Assembly: GCA_945910005.1 (NCBI GenBank)
Contig: OX246739.1
Location: 5,238,001-5,302,000 of the forward strand
Length of the DNA stretch: 64,000 bases
Direction of reading: 5' to 3'
Origin: Isoperla grammatica
Lineage: Eukaryota; Arthropoda; Insecta; Plecoptera; Perlodidae
Made by a program: the position numbers and the translations under genes. The notes beneath the pieces are model-generated. The model did no database searches, had not been told where the DNA came from, and saw only the letters and a list, made by a program, of their open reading frames with translations. Shown here one piece after another: positions 46,961 to 58,266 of this stretch; the stretch's first letter is position 1, and each line of letters begins with the position of its first letter.

Positions 46961-47924
46961 TCGACAATCGTGATTTGTGACTGACGGTTTTTTCTGAAGT
47001 TTTTCTCAGATATAAGTGCTGCTGAGAATGTTTTATTTATCGGTATTGTTTACTTTGTAATTTAAAGGGATATTTGTATTTGGAGGTTACATCCGTAGGG
47101 AAGCGTACAGAATATTTGTCAGAACCACAAATGACACGGAATGTCACGTCTTCATTTATAATTTAATAATGATTTAATAAAAATTTAAAATTTAATATTC
47201 AACAATAATATTCAAAACAAAAAAAAAATTCAAAGTTCAAAATTGCATACTAATAATTCAAAATTCAATACTAAAAATTCAAAATTAATGATTAAAATTC
47301 ATGCCAACTTGTTGTCTTCTAGTTAATAATCCTATCAAAGTAAGATGAATTATGGCTGGAAATCGGATTGGTATGGGACTGATTCTGTGTGCGGCCGTTT
47401 TTTGTTTTCATTAGAAAACGCCTTATATAGGGACGTGTCCGAATTAAGTTTTATCGTTGCTAATTCTAATTCTTATTCTAAAAATACGTCACCGTTTGGC
47501 GGTGACGTCATAAGCACCGTCCGAATTCATCAAAATGCTTAGGTCTAATTCTAAAAATGGTAAGAATTAGCAATGGATTTAAGTAATTGAAAGTGCACAC
47601 TCGTTTTGGTCTAAATTTATAATGGCCGCCGGAAAGTCAGCCGGACGAACGAGAAGAAGACGAAAATGCTGACGAACAAAGGTCAAAATTGAAAATATGT
47701 AAATAAAGAAATTGTTATATATCACGTGAATGTATCTGAAAATAGTGAAATGACTGGTAGGCCTATGCTTACCGGCACACCGAGCGCATAAACGGCCAAT
47801 CTAACCTCAAATTTTCAAGTTGGCGTGAGCACCCAGTTCGTTCTTTCTCCACAGTGTGGCGCTACAGTAAGTTAGTACTGTACGAAATGGTACCCAGTTC
47901 GAGAATGAGAACGTTATAATTTTT

Positions 47925-47952
47925 TTAGACTTAGACTTAGACTTAGACTTAG
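47925..47952. repeat. (TTAGAC)n microsatellite
   Basis: About four perfect TTAGAC hexamers. Confidence 0.8.
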
Positions 47953-49894
47953 GAATTAGAATTAGAACTAACGTTTTTTCAATTCGGACACGTCCCTGGT
48001 ATAGAGTGGGTCTCAATTTTATATTCTAAAACAATTGAGCCTACTGCAACTTTTTGGGCAGTAAAACAGAGATCATAATATCACCTAGGCTATTTGTCAG
48101 TATGATCACAACCACAATTAGGGGCTTCCCTAGTGACCGGACGAACAGTCCGCGGTTCGGTGAATTATGATACGACTGTCCGTCTGGATAGTAAAACAAC
48201 ACGCACCGAACAATAGCCGCGTACATCATGGCTCTACTTGTAGCAACAGTTTCCCGAATCGACTAAACTACGTCACGGGGAATTAACTGTTTATATAATT
48301 TACGAATTCACATGGGAATTATTTACTATTACATTCACAACACAAGTAAGATAAAATGAAACAACGTCAATTATGTTATTTTATACATATTATTGTGACT
48401 AAAATTTGTTGACGTTGACGATATTTGAACTAAACGCCGCATATTTACAACAATTGTGTATAGAGATGTAACATCATGAGTCTCTTCGCTTGCCCATCCA
48501 ACACATGCTCCTTAATGTTCCAGCTCGAATAGTGATCGTACTTAAACTTGTAAGTACAAACGTGTCGCCACTTCATCGCCAATAATTTCAGTACTGAATA
48601 TATTGTACACATTCACGCCGAGAATATTAATAGTTACAGTTGACATATTGTGTTATTGATGGCTTGTTTATGTATGAGGCCTAATTGCTTGGCGTGAGGC
48701 TCTTGCTGAGTAAAAGAGGGTAGAGAGAGATTTGAACGATGATGGCAGTAAAACATTCTAAGCGTTGTTTCCCACTCGAAGACAAATCTGCGTCGATCAG
48801 TTCTTGGCAGCGCTGACGCTCTCCCGCACGACGATAAAAGCCTTCTTGTAGCGTCGTCGCGGACGCCAGCGCGCTTCTAAGTGCGATTTTTAAATCCATA
48901 CGAAAGACGAGTCTTTGCAATTTGCTGTTGAAAGAAAACAAGAGATAATTTTTTCTTTAGGAGAAATTTTCAAGTCTATGAACTTGGGATGTTTTAAGTG
49001 GTTTCACTAGGGCAAAAAATTGTGTTTTATATTTAGCTTTGACCTGAGATCATCGCTGAGCTCCCACCCGTCGCCTGCAACTGCAAGTGTGCTAAACCTC
49101 CTTCGGCCTCCTCCCTTCTCACAGACTCGAGCAAATTATTTCAATAAATATAATCTTTAAGATTTATTATATTGATATTGATGTATATAAAAAAAACAAG
49201 CTACATCAGTTTTTATAATAATTCTTTAAAGTTTTTTTGACGTACCCGACAGCTAGATAGGTCATATGAAGTCGGCCGAATCCGATCCATCACACGCCGG
49301 GGTTGTCATTTGGGAACCAAAATTTTAAATAAAAAAAAAACACAAACATTTAAATGTGATATAAGTTAGAGCTCTATGCGGGCACCGGTCACCACGATAA
49401 GAGAGACCCACCTCTTCCGGATCTAAATCAACCATGTCTTATTGAGGTTAGTCTATAAAAATTGAAAACATGCGTGGGGTCAGTATAAAGTGTTCGTGGG
49501 TTTCTACTTTTATACTTAAAAAAAGGGTTTATCATGAATATAAAAACTTGTGTAAATACTATTGTTGAATCCCAGCGTAGTCAGCCGAAGAAATGAAGTG
49601 AGGCGCCAGGCTGATAGTGCTTTACATTAGGCACCCCTCCCACATGTCGGGCTCACTACGCATTCCTTCGAGGAGAACCATCGTCTCGATGAGCCTGTCT
49701 GCATACACATTCACCACTGCCACCTCGACAATGCAAGTTCATCAAACCGTGGACTTATGATCAAGCACTGTCGTACGGCCGTACCTGCCGGTACAATGAC
49801 GGAACACGCGTTCGTTTTTTAGAAACAGAATATTGTTTGGAATGCATATACTTTTTCTTACTAAAATAAATGCTGAAGCCTTGATTTGTATACA

Positions 49895-50200
49895 TTATAC
49901 CAAATACATTTTAATAAGGCGTGTATTGTTGCCGTTTGTTCTTGCTTTGTAGCAGAAGGAATTGCAATGCTTTCTATGGAATAACAGCGCACCAAGCATT
50001 TCATCTTTCGTTGTAGAGCATTGTTTGTTTTTGACAGATTTCCCCCCCCCCCCCCCCCCCCCCCGAAAAAAGTTTGAAAAATTATTAACTAAGGAGGTTG
50101 CATAACTATTATCCTGAGTAAGTGTACAGTCTTTGAGCTGGGTGAAAGCTAGGTCTGTGAGAATGAGAAGGCATACTAGCGTGGAAATCACCACATTCAT
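49895..50200 (-). CDS. Candidate small secreted protein (101 residues) with an internal poly-G tract
   Basis: A single open frame starting in a good context (ACCATGAAT). Residues 1-22 (MNVVISTLVCLLILTDLAFT) look like a signal peptide, followed by LKDCTLTQDNSYATSLVNNF, seven glycines encoded by 23 consecutive G, and a basic C-terminal part with three cysteines (NKQC, RKHC, SFCYKAR). A TATAAT-like site lies about 50 bp upstream (50249-50254 on the plus strand) with ATTGG motifs beyond. I recognise no family. The poly-G tract could change the frame if its length is wrong. It may equally be a chance frame. Confidence 0.3.
   Translation of the reverse strand: MNVVISTLVCLLILTDLAFTQLKDCTLTQDNSYATSLVNNFSNFFRGGGGGGGKSVKNKQCSTTKDEMLGALLFHRKHCNSFCYKARTNGNNTRLIKMYLV
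50042..50064. repeat. Poly-C tract (23)
   Basis: The longest homopolymer in the window, lying inside the 49895-50200 minus frame. Confidence 0.9.
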
Positions 50201-51330
50201 GGTAAGCTGGATACGACAAGTGTATTAATATCCCAATAGTCATTGCAATATAATAGTTTCCCAATGGAAGTTCCCAGGACATGCGAATATGCGTAAGGTA
50301 TCAGGAAATATGTCATTCACGCTTAATGTTATCACTTCAATTTTAAGAGCCAATGACCACCAGATATTTGGAGAACCGCAGACATAAAAATAGACCTCGC
50401 CACTCTTTTGTTAAACCACACAACAAAACATCACAATGCGTTCCGTGTTATCATCTGAGCGGATGCAGGAAACTGAATGAAAGGCTAGTTAGTTATGAAT
50501 GACGTCATAGCTTGACGTATCACGTATCACGTATCCTAGTGTTTGCCAGTCACGTACACACGCGCGGTTAGCCCAGTGCGTAAGAGCTTATCACGTCTTG
50601 TATTCATAGAAATAAATACGTGATAAAGCACAATACGCATGTAAAACATTACAGTAAAATCTATTTTTGTTTTGTGATACTCCTGCCACTAGCGCAGAAG
50701 ACATTTGATCGAGTTCAACTTTTTTAAGAGCCAACCAGCAACAAAGAGAAAGCCAAAGTTCTTTCTGTCAACCGTATGTGCAACTGTCGATCTTAGATTG
50801 GACCCTTGAGTAAAATAAACACAAATTAGGATATACCTCGGCAAAGCTGTTTTTTTTTAAACTGTTGTGGCGTTTGTTATGCTCACCAAGTTAAATTACA
50901 TTTTGACAGTACACCCGATCCCAACATAACATGTTATTGCATTAATTTACACTTCCATTGATATTGACTCTGACGGTTGAGCCCTGAACTTTTTTGTTTG
51001 CGACTGCACCCCTGTTGGCATTAATAATAAAAAAGAAGGTATACAATAAAACAAATATTACGAACAATTTACAGTTGCAATGTTATTATAATTTATTAAC
51101 AGTTTTTGTTCATGAACATTTACAATCGTAGTTACTAATTACTTTTATTGACAGCTAGAAAAAAAACGATTTTCTTATTAATCATAATTAAAATAGTGTC
51201 ACTTAACCTACATCATCTGACGAGTCCTTTACAAAAAAATAAGTTAATGTTTCTCGATGTGTGCGGACAACCACGAAAGAAACTCACATATAACAAGAGG
51301 CTTGCAAAGATCTTGTATCGTCGTGACTCG

Positions 51331-51470
51331 TGACAGTACAGGTATTAACAGCCACCATACTTTTCAGTTTTCACATGTATTGACAGTACAAGTATTATCA
51401 GTCACCATACTTTTCTCATGTATTGACAGTACAAGTATTATCAGTCACCATACATTTCACATGTATTGCC
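51331..51470. repeat. Imperfect ~45-bp triplicate
   Basis: TGACAGTACARGTATTA-CAG followed by CACCATACTTTTC and CATGTATTG occurs three times, at 51331, 51381 and 51424. Confidence 0.75.
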
Positions 51471-51785
51471 TCGCGTTACACGCATATTATATGTGTTCGT
51501 TTCATCCAATGTTTACACGTCCTAGTTAGTTCATGGCTCAAGATCCTTGAGTATTATTTGTACATTTGTACATTGTACATTGTACATTGCACATTAGTAC
51601 ATTTGTATTATTTGACGCACTCACACCTGATCATGGCTACATCAAGAGAAACCCTGATTCGTCCTCACAGAGGGAGGACGCTGTCGGTTCCTACGCGGGG
51701 GCGGTGTCAGTAAGGAAAGACGTCGGGGGCGGCATGACAGCGCGTCCAGATGGTTCTTGCTCACAGGAGGCGCCGAGTTCTAGGT

Positions 51786-52031
51786 GGGGGTGGCGTCTAT
51801 GTCGGGGGTGGCATCTCAAGCGTCTAGATGGTGTACTTGACGTGCTCGTAGAAGGCGTGGGCGGTGTTGGCGGCGGTGGGGGACGGCAGACTCGTGGGGA
51901 TGGACGGGGGGGTGGCGTCTATGTCGGGGGAGGCATCTCAAGCGTCTAGATGGTGTACTTGACGTGCTCGTAGAAGGCGTGGGCGGTGTTGGCGGCGGTG
52001 GGGGACGGCAGACTCGTGGGGATGGACGGTG
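51786..52031 (-). repeat. 122-bp tandem duplication of the FoxF 3' coding end
   Basis: GGTGGCGTCTATGTCGGGGG and the following stretch recur 122 bp apart (51790 and 51912). Both copies encode, on the minus strand, the C-terminal residues from [12 protein letters not shown] through FYEHVKYTI and the TAG. The left copy lies after the stop, in the 3' UTR. A third, shorter, diverged piece (GTCGGGGGCGGCATGACAGC) lies at about 51721-51752. Confidence 0.85.
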
Positions 52032-52091
52032 GGGGCGGCGTCATGTAGGGCTTGCGGTCACACTGCACCGGCTGCATAGCTGCCCGCATTC
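51946..52091 (-). CDS. FoxF: FoxF exon 2 (conserved C-terminus)
   Basis: It encodes [16 protein letters not shown], a Pro/Ser stretch and FYEHVKYTI, then TAG at 51946-51948. The phase fits exon 1 exactly. Part of it is duplicated in the 3' flank. Confidence 0.88.
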
Positions 52092-55000
52092 CTGCAACAT
52101 TAGAGGAGTTTGTGAGTACAAAATGATGCAGATTATTGCTGATGCAATACTTATAATGTTTAGTATGTGTACATTATAAAATAAAAATGAAGATAACTCC
52201 GGGGTCGTGATAACAGGAAAGCAATCGGGTGGCAGTGGGGGAGGGGGGCGTTAAGGTTGCTAAGAGTATTGGCAAGTATGATGCATGTGAAAGTTGGAAG
52301 AGGAAAGATGATGAAGACCGTTTGAGATGAATAAAGAAATTACATAAGAAATGCACAAACGCCCTCTTTGCTGGCATCGGTCACCACAAGGAGGGCCCCA
52401 CTTCGACCGAATCTAGAATACGGTAAGAGTATATTTACAAACATAACCATTACCAAAGATTACTCACTCAGTAATCTTTGCGGCTTTGCCACTACTAAAC
52501 ATTTTTCATAATCCAGTTGTCTTTCATTGTCAGTTCATTATTTGTATTAGTTCAATAAGTGAAGACGAACGCTTTAATTGAAACTTTATCGAGTATATCT
52601 ATTTAGTTTGTATAACCACATCGGGGTTGTTAATCACTTCTTCAATACTGTGAAGCGTTATCAAGATATTAGCTCAAGAATCCCTTAATTTAGCGCGGCT
52701 TCAATATTGGCTGTGTCTCCGCCTCAGAAAAGCCTTCAGGTAGAACTAACAGCGGCGGGAATCGAACCCTAAACCCTACAATTTAGAGTTCCTTATACTA
52801 TCATTTAACCCGCTTTATGATGTCAGACCCCATGTTAAACGGTATTCGTCTTGCATAAACTGCTAACAACAAGTAGGACTCAATACTTTGATTCATGGTC
52901 TTGAAACCCCGTAAATCCTTCAACAAGCTCACACCCCACCCATGCAAACCGCTTAGTGCCTACTACATCTTCGGTCAGTAAAATGTGCGCACATTGCACC
53001 AGTGCGCATGCGCTGTTATTTATACGGTATGTATGCGTCTTGTGTAAACTAAACCGATCAATAATTGCTTTTCTCTTCGAACTTAATTGAATAAAGCCAT
53101 TGATCTTAAAAACCTTACGCAATTACATAGTTGAGTGTCGATATTTGTGAGGTATTTGCGGGTGGTCTGGATATAGGCCTATTGAGACGTGTCTATCTGA
53201 ATCTCAGAGGATAATGGCTGAAGCCAACATCACACACACAGACACATATGCACATGTGGATCCCCCCCCCCCTCGCATTCACTCATATGCAGACACACAC
53301 ACACTGTTTCCTTTTCTCCTGTTCCATCGCCTGTCCATGCTATGGTGGTCTCTGCAAGCATGTTAGTCTGCTCTGGTGCCGCATAACTTCACAGCTTATA
53401 CCGCGATAGGTCTGGCTGAGAGGTAACATGCGGTACTCTAATACGGGAGGTCACTGGTTCGATACCGGTCACCGGTAATCCATGACTGATAACGTTTTTC
53501 TTAGGTTTTCCTCAGTCAGAAGGTGTATGAATTGAGATTGAGTCCTACTAAAAGCCATCGTCGGATATTCCTCCCCAACTATCCAAACACTCTATTTATC
53601 TATTTATCCCCCCGAAGAAGAGCATAAGGTAAATCTGGTTCCCCGTAAAGGAAGGATTCCTTCACACAAGAACAGTTTATAATGCACGAAATCTCTAATA
53701 ATACTAGTTGAACGCTCAACTTATCATTAAAGATGGCTAAGTGCGAAGCACACTAGTGTCTGATCCGGGACGCCGATGGTTCGATACTCGCTGCCGGCAA
53801 TCCTCGCAGAAGTTGTTTCTCCCAAGGTTTTCCTCAATCAAGCGAATATGCTGGGATTGAAACATACTAACAGACCTTCGGACATTCCTTCCCAACTATT
53901 CCAAATACCACAACAATTATTCCCTTGAACACGGACGAGTTTGCTAAGAAACAGATGTATAATGCAATGAATACAAATCATGCAATCGAGAGAAATTGCG
54001 CCTACGCTAAAATGTGCTAAAATAAATAAATAAATAAATAAATTCACATTTAGAGTCTACCCACTCAGTAACTAAACTGATTTGCAGTGGGGGACTTTAA
54101 TTTAAAGTGACTAAACCAACCCTGTAGCTTCGAACACCATCGACGAGTGAGCGATAACCAATCAAAGTTCGATATTTCAAATATGAAACGTATGAATCAG
54201 TGATTGGACAGTGCGAACACCTGCGGACAGATGCCAGAATCAACAAGGCCGATTTAGAACAACTTTGAATTTATTGAGTGCTTCGTTGCTAGGACGGCTC
54301 CAAAGTCACCGTTTACTTATTCCTAAGCCAAGAAGTAATGGAATTGAATCCACTTTAGAAGTTAAAAAACTTCTGCCTGAAGCGGGATTTGAACCCGGGA
54401 CTTTCTGCATTGGAAGCAGGGATGCTAACCACTGGACCAACGAGCCAATGATGATAGTTATTTTCCCACGTACATTTGTAAGAGTATAATTTAATATTTA
54501 AAATGCAATGTTCTACAAAACAAATCTATAAAATATAGACATATGAAATTTATGAACTTTGCTCTTTAATTTATACTCACAAACAACTTTAATAGTTTTG
54601 GTAACTCCAAACAATAATTGACTTGGAAAACATATTATTTTAAAGTTCTTCAATGGTGATAAATTTCCAGTCGGTACAGTTTGATCGTTACTCGGCCTCC
54701 TACATAAATACTTTTAAACTGCGCATTTTGCAACGTAAACTCCTAAAATTCCGAAGTAATGGAAAGGGTGGTGTATTTATTTACAGTGCGAAGTACGCAA
54801 GTACCCATTCATCCAGCTATACAAACAAATACATAACATACATGGTGGGGTATAGTTGTATCACTGTCACCCACATACATGTGTTAAGTGTGATATATGT
54901 CGACATGCGCTGGGGTTCGGAGGAAGATGAACAAATCATTGGTTTTATGACTACTAAGAAGACGACAGGCAAATCACGCAGTGACAAGGAAGGGTTGGGA

Positions 55001-58000
55001 CTATAGCGCGAAGGTCCGTCCACCAAAAAAGTTTGTCTTCACTAATGACGAGTATAAGGGCAGCAGCTCTCAAGTTGTGTGGCACAGAGTGTAGATGGCT
55101 TGTCAGCGTCATACGAGGGCCCATGAGTGTTTCTTGTAGTCCACGGGGGGCCACACATCGCTAACTGAGGCTCACATTTCTCCTAATGACTGACACTTCG
55201 CTCTTTTCTTGCTGTGAATCATTGATGAGCCAGCTCGTTATTGCAATACTGTTCAATTTAAATAAACAAAGAGCAATTATTCGGTGATACAAAAAGAGAC
55301 CCGGATATTTGTCATTGACAACGTCATGATCATTGCCAACTTTTACTAAAACACGTTGACATAGACGAGTGATGGGAGGGGGGGGGGGGGGGGGGGTCAT
55401 AGAACATTGTAGAAATATCACTAAATATTTCTGTTTAGTTTGTAGCACACTTGCTATGAACAGTAATGAAATCATAATCTACCCTTGCACGTTCGTCAAT
55501 CTATACAGAGAGATAATCTGTGGTTTCTATCTTATATTTTTAATTTGAACATCTTGTAAGTCCCAGGTTCGAACCCTTGTTTGGGCATAAATGTAATGTG
55601 GCGGGTTTTCCCTCACCGTCTCGATTAGCGTCGTTACCAAACAAATATCATCACGAACGTAAAACTTGAATAGAATGCAAGAGAGACCTAAGTTTACTAT
55701 AAAATGAACGAAAATATGTCACTATTTCAAGTTGCATGTGTTTATAGTTCATTGTTATGTTGGGACAATTATTTTATTAATGCTTTTAATCGTCAATCAT
55801 TAAAATTTAAGAATTTGAGCCTATAATAATGTACCTCCTTTTACAAGCGAAATATAATCACTAGATCTTTTAAATGTGACCTAAGTAAATTTATCAAAAC
55901 TTGAAGAGGGTACAAATTGTCTATAATATGTGTGTGTCAAAATAAACTGAAAGAAGCTAATAAAGACTAATCTTATCTTCATCTAACTACCCCGTTGCGT
56001 GTTCCCGCGCACAGCTTTTGACGCACAGGCCACGCACGGCCACGTGGTTTCGACAACGAGCTGTGCGGGCGTCTGGTGGCGCCTTGAGTAGACCCGAGTG
56101 ACCCACGTCTGTTTTGACATGAGTGAAGGGTAACCTGATCCGAACTGTCTCCCTCTAAATGGCATCGCTGAGCTGACTGTTCGCTCGCTGGCTGTTTGGT
56201 TAGCGGGCAACAAAACAACACTAACACGTGTTATGTACTAGATTACGTTCTATTTTCATTTAGTAATTAAGACAAACATCAGATTCATTACATTGGCGTT
56301 ACTTTATTTTGTTTTACAAATTATAAGGTCATGGAATGACAATTTGTTGAACAATAATGATTTAACAAACGCAAAACTTAAAACGCTTATTGCACGGTGG
56401 TTAATTATTATTTTCTGCGGTTACACATTCTAATGTTCAGGTATAAAATGGAAGTTTGACTATGGGCATCAATTTTAAATTTAAGTTTAGTTTATTACCG
56501 TACTCTTGGTTTTGTATATTAGTTCAACCTTCAAAGTTAAGTATGATTTGGCTTTTAAAATTACTCACAAAAATATTTGAAAATGTATAAATTATTCCTT
56601 TATTATATACGATTTAATAAATTGGAGGTACATGATTAAACATATATTTTATAAGTTCATAATATTAAAAATACGGATCTCTTTCTCACATTTGTACAAG
56701 TGGGGAAAACATGTTTTGGTTGGTTTCAATAACCTGGAACTGTGCAATAAATTGAAAGGGGGCATGGGTAATTTCAAAAGAATTGGTCATATACGCCTAC
56801 TCGTTAGTTAGTTCCCAAGAAATATTAACCTTGCATTGTATGGACGTGAGTCTAATACAATTGATCTTCTGGGATAAATATTTATGAAACTTTGGGACAA
56901 CGGCACAATTAGGATAAATCGCACATTTTTAAGTCCTATAATTTTTTTAAATATTCTGAAAATAGAAAACTGACACATCTTAGTGTTCAAACGCGATGAT
57001 GGCTTAATGTGTGACATGAAAACGCAAAGAAACTAAGACAAATTCTTCAGCAAAAAATTATAAGATAAAAATATTGTTTTGAAGTGCCGCAGTGTCATTA
57101 TTAGACAATGACCGGAGAACGTCAAACCACTAATAATAAAATTTTGACCACTTTGAAATATGTGCAGAACCCGGATAAAAGGTTTGATAAATCCCAACAT
57201 GTGTGACAGGGTCAGCCCCTGTGATAGGAGTACAACCATCGTGACGTCACTCACCGTGGTCCGAGGGCTGCAGGCTGTACTGGTAGCTGTAGGTGTCTGT
57301 GTTGGGTGAGGGTGAGAGCGCCCCTGGTCCGTGGTGGTCCGTCATGGGGCTGAGGGGAGGCTTCATGTAGGGGTTGGCGCCGGCGTCCCCCGCTACCGAC
57401 GCTCCAAACGACGCGTGGGCGCCGCCCCAGCCCGCCTCACGCTCCCCGTACACGGGGGGCGGCGTCGCACTGTACTCGTAGGAAGACGTCGAGGTCATGT
57501 AGTGACCCATGCCCACGGCGGGCTGACCCGTGTACGAGCACGTCGACGGGTACTCCTGCCCCTGGGGTAGTTGCTGATGCAGCGGCTCGTAGTGGCTGGG
57601 CTGTGACGTCACAGGTAGCATGGCGCCGTTGCCGGGGTTGCCGAAGTAGTGGTGCGGGTGGTACTGAGTCTTGAGCGTCTGACACTTGCGACGGAAGCCG
57701 CGAGGACGGCGTCGAAACGAACCCTCCTCGAACATGAACTCGGACGCGGGGTCGATCGTCCAGTAGTGACCCTTGCCCGGCCGCCCCAGCCCCTTGGGCA
57801 GCTTGATGAAGCACTCGTTGAGCGACAGGTTGTGGCGCACAGAGTTCTTCCAGCCCTGGTAGGACCCGCGGAAGAACGGGAAGCGCTGCTGGAGGAACGT
57901 GTAGATCTCGCTCAGGGTGAGACGCTTGGCCGGGGAGTTCTGTATGGCCATGACTATGAGCGCAATGTACGAGTAGGGAGGCTTCTCCTGGCGTCGAGCC

Positions 58001-58266
58001 CCGGGGTTGCCCTTCTTGACCACCACGGAGGTGTCCGACGACGCGGTCTTGTCGTCAGGCTCCCGGGCCGGGGGGTCCGCGAGCAGGAGGCCGTTGTGAG
58101 CCGCGTCGAGGCCGCCGTGGTCCGCGCACAGGATCACGCTGGTCTGATGCTGGTGGAGGTGGAGGTGGTGGAGCGGCTGCTGGATGTTAATGGTGGACGG
58201 ATGGTGCTGCTGCACCAACTGACTCCCGCTGCTCGAATCCACCAACGAATCTTCACTCTTCATCAT
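51946..58266 (-). CDS. FoxF: FoxF forkhead transcription factor, complete (2 exons, 385 residues)
   Basis: A DNA-binding regulator; in bilaterians FoxF (Drosophila biniou) acts in visceral and splanchnic mesoderm. Exon 1 is 57255-58266 and exon 2 is 51946-52091. The donor CACG|GTGAGT and acceptor TTGCAG|GAATG join in phase 1 and give a Gly codon. Forkhead domain is about residues 94-195: [19 protein letters not shown], recognition helix [19 protein letters not shown], wing with [20 protein letters not shown], then [12 protein letters not shown]. The last two stretches distinguish FoxF from other Fox classes. The N-terminus has a His/Gln-rich run; the C-terminal part is Ser/Pro/Tyr-rich. Exon 2 contains [11 protein letters not shown], resembling the CDRK-containing tail of vertebrate FoxF, and ends [11 protein letters not shown]. 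Two Met codons open the frame (58264-58266 and 58261-58263). Confidence 0.95.
52748..52829 (-). mobile_element. tRNA-like repeat
   Basis: On the minus strand GGGTTTAGGGTTCGATTCCC gives a clean box B, with AAAGCGGGTTAAATGATAGT as a box A-like segment. The acceptor arm is not formed. Confidence 0.45.
53405..53650 (+). mobile_element. tRNA-derived SINE, copy 1
   Basis: GTCTGGCTGAGAGGTAACAT (box A-like), CACTGGTTCGATACCGGTCA (box B), then TAGGTTTTCCTCAGTCAGAA and a tail with TATTCCTCCCCAACTATCCA. The tail blocks are shared with 53731-53905 and partly with 41448-41612. Confidence 0.65.
53731..53905 (+). mobile_element. tRNA-derived SINE, copy 2
   Basis: AGATGGCTAAGTGCGAAGCA (box A-like), GATGGTTCGATACTCGCTGC (box B), GGCAATCCTCGCAGAAG, then AAGGTTTTCCTCAATCAAGC and ACATTCCTTCCCAACTATTC. 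Same family and strand as the copy about 330 bp to the left. Confidence 0.65.
54025..54152 (-). mobile_element. Dispersed ~130-bp repeat (copy 2)
   Basis: The inverted counterpart of 22092-22226, ending in (AAAT)n at about 54018-54042. Confidence 0.6.
54371..54448 (-). mobile_element. tRNA-like SINE head (Gly/Trp-like, not a functional tRNA)
   Basis: On the minus strand TGGTCCAGTGGTTAGCATCC (box A), an anticodon-like arm CTGC-TTCCAAT-GCAG and CCCGGGTTCAAATCCCGC (box B) are well preserved. However, the 5' GGCTCGT does not pair with the 3' CTTCAGG, so there is no acceptor stem. By loop position the anticodon would be CCA. Confidence 0.5.
55540..55655 (+). mobile_element. tRNA-derived SINE relic
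   Basis: CCCAGGTTCGAACCC, TTGGGCATAAATGT and TCTCGATTAGCGTCGTTACC in the same order as in the IPO4 intron copy at 34712-34848. Confidence 0.5.
55985..56215. promoter_or_regulatory. GC-rich block within the FoxF intron; possible enhancer or alternative first exon
   Basis: About 230 bp rich in GC and CpG, set in AT-rich intron, with GCCACGTGG at about 56039. Open frames on the minus strand look like a consequence of composition. Function is unknown; position makes an intronic regulatory element a reasonable guess. Confidence 0.25.
57255..58266 (-). CDS. FoxF: FoxF exon 1 (N-terminus and forkhead domain)
   Basis: It encodes residues 1-337 and one base of codon 338. It is very GC-rich compared with the flanks, which is also why long open frames appear on its opposite strand. 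Confidence 0.95.

Larger units (their letters stand above)
46061..51700. other. Intergenic region between the minisatellite and FoxF
   Basis: About 5.6 kb. It holds an AT-rich patch (47140-47300), a (TTAGAC)n run (47925-47952), the candidate secreted protein at 49895-50200 and a ~45-bp imperfect triplicate at 51331-51470. A minus frame at 48720-48915 with MDLKIALRSALASATTLQEG follows a plausible acceptor (CTTTCAACAG) but is unidentified. Confidence 0.5.
52092..57254 (-). other. FoxF: FoxF intron (5.2 kb)
   Basis: It holds SINE-like repeats (52748-52829, 53405-53650, 53731-53905, 54371-54448, 55540-55655), the second copy of the 130-bp repeat, a poly-C tract at 53262-53272, a poly-G tract at 55378-55396 and a GC-rich block at 55985-56215. 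The rest is AT-rich with nothing recognised. Confidence 0.75.

Noticed and set aside
51566..51949. Glycine-rich plus frame of 127 codons
   Set aside because: It is antisense to the duplicated FoxF 3' end; the Gly codons reflect the G-rich strand.
54371..54448. Functional tRNA with anticodon CCA
   Set aside because: The D, anticodon and T arms are plausible but the two halves of the acceptor stem do not pair.
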